Under the pieces are notes generated by a model that ran no database searches, was not told where the DNA came from, and saw only the letters and a program-made list of their open reading frames with translations. The position numbers and the translations under genes are program-made. Of a stretch of DNA of 64,000 bases, positions 63,401 through 64,000 are shown piece after piece (positions within the stretch are counted from its first letter, which is position 1; each line of letters starts with the position of its first letter). Source of the stretch: JAFGDH01 sp964441265 (GTDB taxonomy: Archaea; Aenigmatarchaeota; Aenigmatarchaeia; QMZP01; QMZT01); assembly GCA_964441265.1 (NCBI GenBank), contig CAYYKJ010000002.1:115422-179421 (forward strand). Direction: 5' to 3'.

Positions 63401-64000
63401 AGCAATGCCGGGGTCGGGGAGGACGTTTCCGGGATATTCTACATCACGACGGATAACACGAACTATGCTATGAATTACCACAACAACACCACATCCGATT
63501 CCAGGCTCAGGCTCAACTTCGACCCGAACTGCTCGCACGGATACGGTCCCCAGAAATGGAAGGGAGGAACCTTCAATGACACGTGCTACAAGGACACCAA
63601 TTCCACCACGGACGGCCATTCATTCACTGTCCACGGGCAGCTCAGAAACTGGCTGGATCTCCCCTCCTACCAGCAGGTCTTCAACGTCACCGACAACGTC
63701 ACCATAAGGTTCAACACGACGTCGGAATGTTCTTTAGAGGGGCTGGTTCCGGACGCATCAACCTCCTTGAGGGCGAGAGCACCCAATGGGACATGGTATA
63801 CCTGCTTACCCGTGAACAACGAAACAGGGGCGGATGACGGTTATTACAACTGCACCTGGGACTCCACCGATATGAAGGAGGGCAACTGGAGCATAGAGAT
63901 AAATTCATCCAGGCAGTATTTCCTTTCCAATTCGACTATCTTGGACGACTGGTTCTGGCTGGAGAACCTGAACGCCACTTATGCGAACATGTCAGTAATT
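45443..64000 (+). CDS. Giant secreted repeat protein (partial; open at the right edge)
   Basis: One open frame of 6186 codons from the ATG at 45443 to the last base of the window; no stop was found while reading it through, and the end lies outside. The start overlaps the previous stop (ATGA) and follows GGAG. A Sec signal peptide (MKGKTLSGAVITSTVFIIIF, cleavage near PVKA) is present. Residues up to about 1280 are unique, Ser/Thr/Asn-rich; after that come Ig-like modules (separate entries). Asn-X-Ser/Thr sequons are extremely dense, and Cys pairs recur in each module (for example SDC..C.PV..YNCTWNST). No transmembrane helix was noticed after the signal peptide. It is presumably a surface layer, sheath or adhesin, like other giant archaeal surface proteins. 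The function is not known. Confidence 0.9.
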   Translation, partial: MKGKTLSGAVITSTVFIIIFLMSMPLPVKAWDITCGSSVITIAGDTDCGSSRSDPCRFSDILDHGTNCGSDDVEELGASMFYFHKELDIGDDSTTTYVYTGMETATWENIGYPTVEVKNNGYFISGEYDSSLDVTQSGSTLMTEETADNQWSETYSFIEADNGGTIEFYDTVVKWLDGHTPISFQSGSNITLVDVTLDQCSQVRERTGDFVLRRVKKIGSKQTEDIFSPIAIISEPMIDLQLVKQHIGISGSGTVSSTTYTLSGFKTEDNTYDLRWWGGHDFKLINPDWDRVMYQQSSSNTGQVEEFYTYDLKIIDKNSNPINTVNITIRDKYGEKVVINGTGSSGFMDQQEILSLLHECDGCSTGTSGHTTTDYELHTVYAKKYGYTFYQAFRDFSTETVETLSLPDNDFLTLSESDARSIKGIALTLPFNISYGSETNTSWTTTGNLNNFPVCQSEFFAMFGYNGSSNGVKLTRVVGTPSSNGEFNISWADGKLNFYDNQNSGTGNDPVYSYGGSINISKEHNLSNVYHYVQANYSDIFTAQSATSFTSYVDLILGNSSDEGIINETADRTLNFEDGYGFSAGSANGTTVNILSDNWNFNWYSDNGTFFRKYSLDVLVQDSEGVPVDDANVTVIDSNGDFVMSVNTTSDGTIAQQAITYAFYNYTGNKSFSPFTLTVTKYPYSDYSAPIDLDRKTSLTVTLTAPCNPDLDYEFEVLSGNNTVTNRSEGASNLSMIVEVTLASSSLTTDDQESGEIQKTAQGSQESHEFIFDGFESGTQNITLWDTYQTGGDARIQFDYGTAAQGSYSCAMDDADTDTGDSALNELYTIYNLTGASNIEVDFYEREWGDEAEAAPDSWTGHGNYDAVAFTCDGNTWFEIVDESSLNVETFTNFDVNISDDADFCSEVNSSFSIKFQQYDNYQLTSDGRAWDSINISYIIASAADTDANTTWTTYGNVDSSSITGSITEINVTVNVSSYDGSGSTQNGNTAPDLGLEIYNGSEWIDIGIFGVSAAGEYSLVTSDQSIADSWNGSQADNRDIRIRGVYMDYYDVSNIDEINWSDVVVKIDYGSGGSVSGVNVDLYITKVGSGAGATWDSGRTRVTNGTGHINFSFFPTCDNSSTPLVDEEYEVGKHDWYTEITTSQDPDLCEDQQSDTFTFNVTGTLLNNIDLPDGTDNYTAADTVLIQGAVENYCGEPITLNETTGIQYDLSTYSGSYATNCTPVERVGANVYKCNWNPDQETQAGWYNLTMWSSYTGYHDNTTEKGNLFYLTTSPSMTEANVTPRQDSWDLSHDFSVRVADNLGDTVNVTLQEQILGQSWYDVESKTCENCSDNAGGYTFMNYTNLYSCSGYADNWMKFRFMANDTEGNLVYTDSFSQYWNEDDTFELQKANVNVTYVSGNNSQAQPASGAVFKVRVYDLDNTTKNFSAGEFPLVRFYVENSTGGMQFVNQSYTDETGYANVSFFPNTDFTEGNKTWYATVSSSDSCYKYNISENLTVDIIANWPPLYENVTVNSKTTDVKGWGGGWNFSVEVKDYGTEGGNLSVTLQTGTGSGWNDHGTENCTSCSAWTTMNFTNIRLTCSDINSSSMFRFNITDSSGNVNITEPSTFSVTEDEVVFEHISGNDTTANRSGNQADKLSVRLLDSDNGTYLPQGINSTMWITYNYYSYDDGHYLQTDGDGYLNYSFDPTCDSEGTEYDVGDQRWYAIMNSSETCYYTNQSEVYDFRVKGDFNMTIIKPDGSYNYTWGDSIFIQGQLKDDCGNTIDYADVEFNMTEGTYVYNYSDVPGLGGGFYQGDWDSTNASEGWYNVTMWANKTNYYENTTVLEPPETFYLFTEPILKYANVTPRADGWGKTYNFTVMITDELYDNVTVILERKKYGMGYSQVGDSQNCTSCTNHSMWWTESYSCSNVTGNPIFYFRFTGEDDLLNSHTTLVSEGDYVSDDNTYVLEEDDIDIQYSSGNWSEVNRSSGYTTFVLFVNDTDRGEYVHGSSANVKLNVSTNTTNPNSVNRTEATNTTDGSGYVTLDFSPDGNCSYEVGRQIWYGYVDSTDACYKPDTGEFFNVSIYGDLEASVEADNYTRHQEDNITMFINVTDECGNLLSGINVSAIMIKNSTCNYSCTDMYDYGNGTYKCNWNTTQDTPIDKYDMEVTMTTTDYYNNDTETHDDVIWLQSYVNSAPVFSDPSYIREGWGAPTNFSVLVDDIDHNNVTVWFWTSNESGGPWTQMGEENCTECAGKYVNFSLYHNCSFVGNTYYYKFNGTDINYTGKYDLSGTSTTENYTVEKDNVSVTLIQGSDNVINRSGNQVVNETIILSVYDTDNSTYVGSGESGKLWVTYNGTAGYDSGMSNTTNSSGYLRFDFNATCSYSAGVQNWTSGTAGNGCYDDENLTSHSNLTIIGEMIHLFDNATCGNNNTCYNDENVTVIVNVTDDCGDPINDITDINITLKHESSEYDCSPVKNMGNGQYNCTWNVTTSPGGLYDVILNTSRQYHNFNSTITDNAFFREVAPELTGEVSDPTVSYWGTTFYFNVTVTDDDDNLTVELWEQKNGTGTWVLSDSDTCNDCVNTVITLEEEHGASDIEDWWWKINVTDSRGVSEETPNHTIEVTKRNLTFQHVDGDEENVSRVGSNTTLLSLRVIDGVDGREISSTSGRYYWITTDGNAFGPSQSATMGSSYINFTFNPTCTPTLYQTGVQKWKGGISGHPLYTNTNSTNYTVNIWSVLTNNVTYPSGQSFQVGNSVQLNGTLTDDCGSVSGGDVYFQSIGPLGALSECDSFPAENPSGGNYTTTQPTTGGDYGLDSWYNVTMNSTKSYYNWTNTSFTDVFRLANYPDIYNGDVDFGLEGWGYNYTFSVDVLDQDTGDEVNVSFWWGYSGSGPWNFVEYQNWTSDASPNTFTFYKVFTCDDYLYNGNHRVYYKFNVSDTLNFTNETSSDYVTLEKDDVDFTGDIGDGTDVNREGSDSENIAIRIIDLDSGNDPVPSGVNGTFWITTDGINYDSGYDTTTNSSGYINYDFDPNCSYHNGSQYWYAGTGYNTCYKTQSQSQASQTINIYGQLKNNISIPDRYSQFNVTNQIDIRFNVSTDCPVDGLVSGVSYKNITLIHNSSGNLSLCTVYDEGDGWYNCTWNSTGEPEGNWSINLTTNTDNYNPNETVHYNRFYLDNRVPQTSSESFSPASGGWGKNYTYNITVNDPESDLVTCRLYTNTTGSGWVHRGTTQVSGSGVCSIMVSDFSYSDVGSTQFRFAVNDTYNSNETINFTGPTLTEDNVTVAFVLGDDVISNRSGSQKRLLMVRVNDTDQEKPVSGINVTFWVTEDGSSWDSGFTNTTNSTGQAVYYFDPDCNYSAGQQDWMAGVTDTRYNDTNLSSAYTLNVTGDLYVTVNATINEVILRGSNVTLRGLVESECSAETMNQAPVTFRYFQTTPVYYCSDYENETDGYYNCTLNTSGLSTGWFNFTFNASYPFYNSDNTIQEKSFFVETGPNLTDPRVDKSVGGWGETFVFSVNASDEDGDTVTVRAWYKQLTPSEGDWEQILPANTTSGLNQMVTFTKAGFQPSEMGNHTFKFNVTDDSGDPPEGSNTYTYEINGTDNYTVEKDDTYMIYLLGNETTVNRVGNGNVTFRLRYVDADKNNATIFSSDQGRYWVTTNASDPDSWHINPSPLFLSGGNLTYVFDPECDDGFGVGEQRWKGGITTSSNYKASNSSEYNVTIISNYTINMFTPVNKSFVREEDYVNFSINLSDDGSNCGLVDGATVVYRVLGENEICNANDLGNGWYNCTISQGTIFDWSYTWYNVTVNATRSYYGDEEITQNFSFYLASRPSLTSPLLQRNSEGWEEEHHFSIHVTNSDGNPVTVFLWKKLGAGGEWEKLGNNSCSTCSDTILHFYENFTCEDVGTNYYKFNATAHNPTSSPNYTQSTSEVEFTISPDPVSVSYISGSGEDINRQGSDSGPFVLQIIDTVTSQPVLEGTNGTFNITVNGSDWGPGYDNQTDSSGYLRWYFDPNCSYEVGAQKWTGGVFNDSCYFSSFSSNFTFDVKGDLKTGIDIPDRGSDYQTTSQIPIRFNVTSDCTEDGTDGMIADTYTTVELYSPSSSYEGCTPVSNETGVNAGYYNCTWDSTDKETGMWGIRLNTSKADYNDNFTLYADWINLTNAAPDYSNMQVTPAESGWGHTYNYSVNISDADEDDVNCSLLVTTNGGSSWDNKGYMMMENGTGTCWIEVSDFTCGEIGNDNYFKFELDDSYITVETSNSSGPNLTVDSVDITYLDGNDTDINRSTQSVSMKLNFYDITKGQNIHGKAVYFNYTRDGGNYTELVQKTTSQGNATNSFTPDCTYNATTQRWNAFINDSCYQEAATENFMYYLKGHYHNNVTQPSGEEYLRGEENVTVKVNVTDTYCGVLPTVDLPSTMNISAQSQLSDEWYQCTPVNYEGNGIYNCTYNTSGMDPRGYNVRALSMKGEFNKHNYTETYVEDDPYGFFVETMPYLEGIMLNTTGYDGDTGPNGSWSEPRTFKVNLTDLDGDQQVAVILWKRHYSGGNWGSWVKVETQYFNAPNDTEVTYFENGNLTSPYNAPTDLGTWFYKVNATDNPDTPTDGGTEYSDEINGTNYTVEKDDMEIQYFSGSGNTRWRNGTDTEALSVRAWSIDQQDWADSGMDGMAWVTKDHSNYENITAPGDLLTLENGFLNQTFNPNTGDCSYEVGVQYWILGLTDNDDYKSTNLSSPGNVTLRSYLNGSINSPDGETYLRNPNVNVTFNFSVWDECGGGVAGPDDISINLKENRTGAQKYAGPSDIDDLGGGTYFYNWSSEDIDTLGIYNMTFDMDKDYYVSLSLYSDFAFRLTDSPEIDYYTEPPLLADDDGGWGEDYDLRIRVRKPDSLPFNVSLWYKNNHSTEWELLREAETSSQQSTWNYTEDFYDIEFNCSDITPPGDNSSYKVNATDQFGFTDALAPRNFTIIRDDSIVYYDGAGSNIYIDREGSVTGLLRARVNDTDRGYVGAGENVSGVFYITTDGENYTTFYANNTTSDSRLRLNFDPNCSHGYGQQEWIAGVLDDTCYKDYNISSRNLYVRGQLKNYLQVPDWSSGQPVFNVTDQILIRYNVTSECLAEEGKISGAGAVINLTHSGEGYTCSPVNNETGSDAGWYNCTWDSTGMEEGNWSIGINSSRQYFLSNSTIWTDWFWLENINPSYSNLAVAPDRDGWTRSYNYTVDITDQESDEVNCSLFIDKGEGWIYKGKDTVQGSGTCSVTVHDFTCSDKGDNEYLFRIEDAEPDNTYNTTNLSGPYLEEANVTVAYVEGDWEEVNRSESVYLKSRVNDTDNNSQTSGINVTYWLTYNETYGYDQGNGTTTDVNGYANYSFQPDCSYAAGPQTWISGTVDDCYEDANLSSNYTVVVRDDIFVGVMTPNGTEHLRGTNVTVRFRINDTCNYSVDDSNMTINITIHHKESSYSRECSPVRYESGGIYNCTFNTSGMPAKGYKLEIVANRTYYNPVNHTVTYTENHANSFFVETEPVLSVPMVNSSQNGDNTGSWSEAWNFSVLVTDEDDDQVSVDFWKRHFSGGSWGSWQRIGSVSLYCTTDCNNTYLSRKEDGYPTPTYSAPGDLGTWQFKVNATDQSSEPEGDGSAEYNTSLSGYNYTIEKDDIEIHYVEGSNETMWRNGSDTRTLSTRVWDVDQDRYLPSLYVPFSVWITKNHTDYELEFSDDNYGFGYMNHTFNPDGNCEYDVGMQYWKMGVTSNNRVKEANSSDYNITLMSYLNGTLDYPTGQAWEKGSDLPVNFTVFDECGGGVGNANSTFIYLFGPLNATIPDAQIDDRGNGTYNATWDTGEGEYYPPSYNVTVEVEKDYYESVNITVPGAFSLHSTPILNFLGTPPYEYSDDGGWGETWTFKVTCTDLDNDVSDILLWKRLTPSDPWVLAGNMSRDCGTGNNTYFYVSDFDCTNVTPSGEDSQFKFNTTDPWGFEATTGTENFTVSRDDVIFTLKTGDGVDINRTGTNSSLFSVEINDSDRSNAGVGEDVSGIFYITTDNTNYAMNYHNNTTSDSRLRLNFDPNCSHGYGPQKWKGGTFNDTCYKDTNSTTDGHSFTVHGQLRNWLDLPSYQQVFNVTDNVTIRFNTTSECSLEGLVPDASTSLRARAPNGTWYTCLPVNNETGADDGYYNCTWDSTDMKEGNWSIEINSSRQYFLSNSTILDDWFWLENLNATYANMSVI
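49290..64000 (+). repeat. Tandem protein modules of about 1 kb within the giant gene
   Basis: Each module of about 330 residues runs: (V/L)EKDD-V with x-x-G and NR-(S/T)-G; VNDTD; a (F/Y)WITTDG-like strand; TTNSSGY.NY.FDPNCSY; GxQxWxxG; CYK; a G.LKN.I..P strand; FNVTSDC; C.PV; YNCTWNST; NTS..YYN; then GWG..Y(N/T)(Y/F)SV.V.D.D.D.V.VSLW and YKFNVTD. GWG-type anchors occur near 50009, 50993, 52009, 53001, 53965, 54959, 55902, 56913, 57911, 58911, 59971, 60981, 61969 and 63016, so the period is about 0.94-1.05 kb. The repeats differ strongly in sequence, so they are old. Confidence 0.85.
60451..60948 (+). repeat. Segment nearly repeated at 63481-63976 (3.03-kb spacing)
   Basis: Long stretches are almost the same at the DNA level: the run from CAACAACACCACATCCGATT to GGATACGG at 60451-60513 recurs at 63481-63543, and the run beginning GAGGGTAACTGGAGCATAG at 60851 recurs (GAGGGCAAC) at 63878. 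The offset is 3030 and 3027 nt, three modules. This shows that a three-module block has been duplicated recently or homogenised by recombination. Confidence 0.75.

Noticed and set aside
49290..64000. CRISPR array or other DNA-level tandem repeat
   Set aside because: The periodicity is at protein level with about 1-kb units, coding in one continuous frame; no short direct repeats with spacers.

Overview
The window is archaeal. The sequence shows two-subunit PheRS with archaeal-type alpha and beta chains, ribosomal proteins eS17 and eL21, RNA polymerase subunit F, Pus10, ABCE1/Rli1, a 7S SRP RNA, bifunctional FBP aldolase/phosphatase, an archaeal-type geranylgeranyl reductase, TATA boxes 25-30 nt upstream of starts, and GGTGA-type ribosome binding sites. 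The lineage cannot be fixed from sequence alone; DPANN or a deep euryarchaeal-like lineage is a guess. No rRNA, tRNA, CRISPR array or IS element was seen.

Layout. 0-9 kb: start of a Tat-exported protein and a small b-type-cytochrome-like membrane protein downstream of pheT and pheS; a methyltransferase, a UbiA-family prenyltransferase and a PHP phosphoesterase; glyS; an eS17 gene coupled to a four-CBS protein with an HPF-like tail (candidate ribosome-hibernation factor). 9-19 kb: two halves of a type IV pilus-like machine (two F-domain membrane proteins at 9-10.7 kb; ATPase, a basic membrane protein and a surface protein at 15.5-19.3 kb) flank SRP RNA, an FmdE-like protein, a membrane Lon-like protease, TatD, Pus10, eL21, RpoF and DUF655. 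19-32 kb: DNA ligase, a TrmB-like regulator, a cluster of five unrecognised genes (22.1-26.9 kb) ending at ABCE1, small membrane proteins, a secreted SCP2-like protein, and a ferredoxin-geranylgeranyl reductase-endonuclease III operon. 32-36 kb: AlkD-like protein and an iscS-iscU operon in which iscU is interrupted by a 358-residue intein placed exactly before a cluster-ligand cysteine; a divergent Lrp-type regulator carries a Cys/His metal site. 36.2-36.6 kb: no gene, but a highly folded candidate non-coding RNA. 36.6-41.8 kb: surface protein, then a gluconeogenic group (TpiA, HIT protein, aldehyde dehydrogenase of possible GAPN type, FBP aldolase/phosphatase).

41.9-64 kb is a surface-protein region. 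A promoter with two perfect 12-bp palindromes drives an overlapping three-gene operon: a membrane-spanning protein with a cytoplasmic HTH and an Asn-rich ectodomain, a second membrane/surface protein, and an open frame that starts at 45443 and runs without a stop to the end of the window (at least 6186 codons). This giant secreted protein consists mainly of modules of about 1 kb (330 residues), themselves arranged in a repeating three-module block of about 3.03 kb.

The strongest candidates for undescribed biology are the IscU intein, the giant repeat protein with its membrane-bound HTH partner, the unknown gene cluster at 22-27 kb, and the structured RNA at 36.2-36.5 kb.
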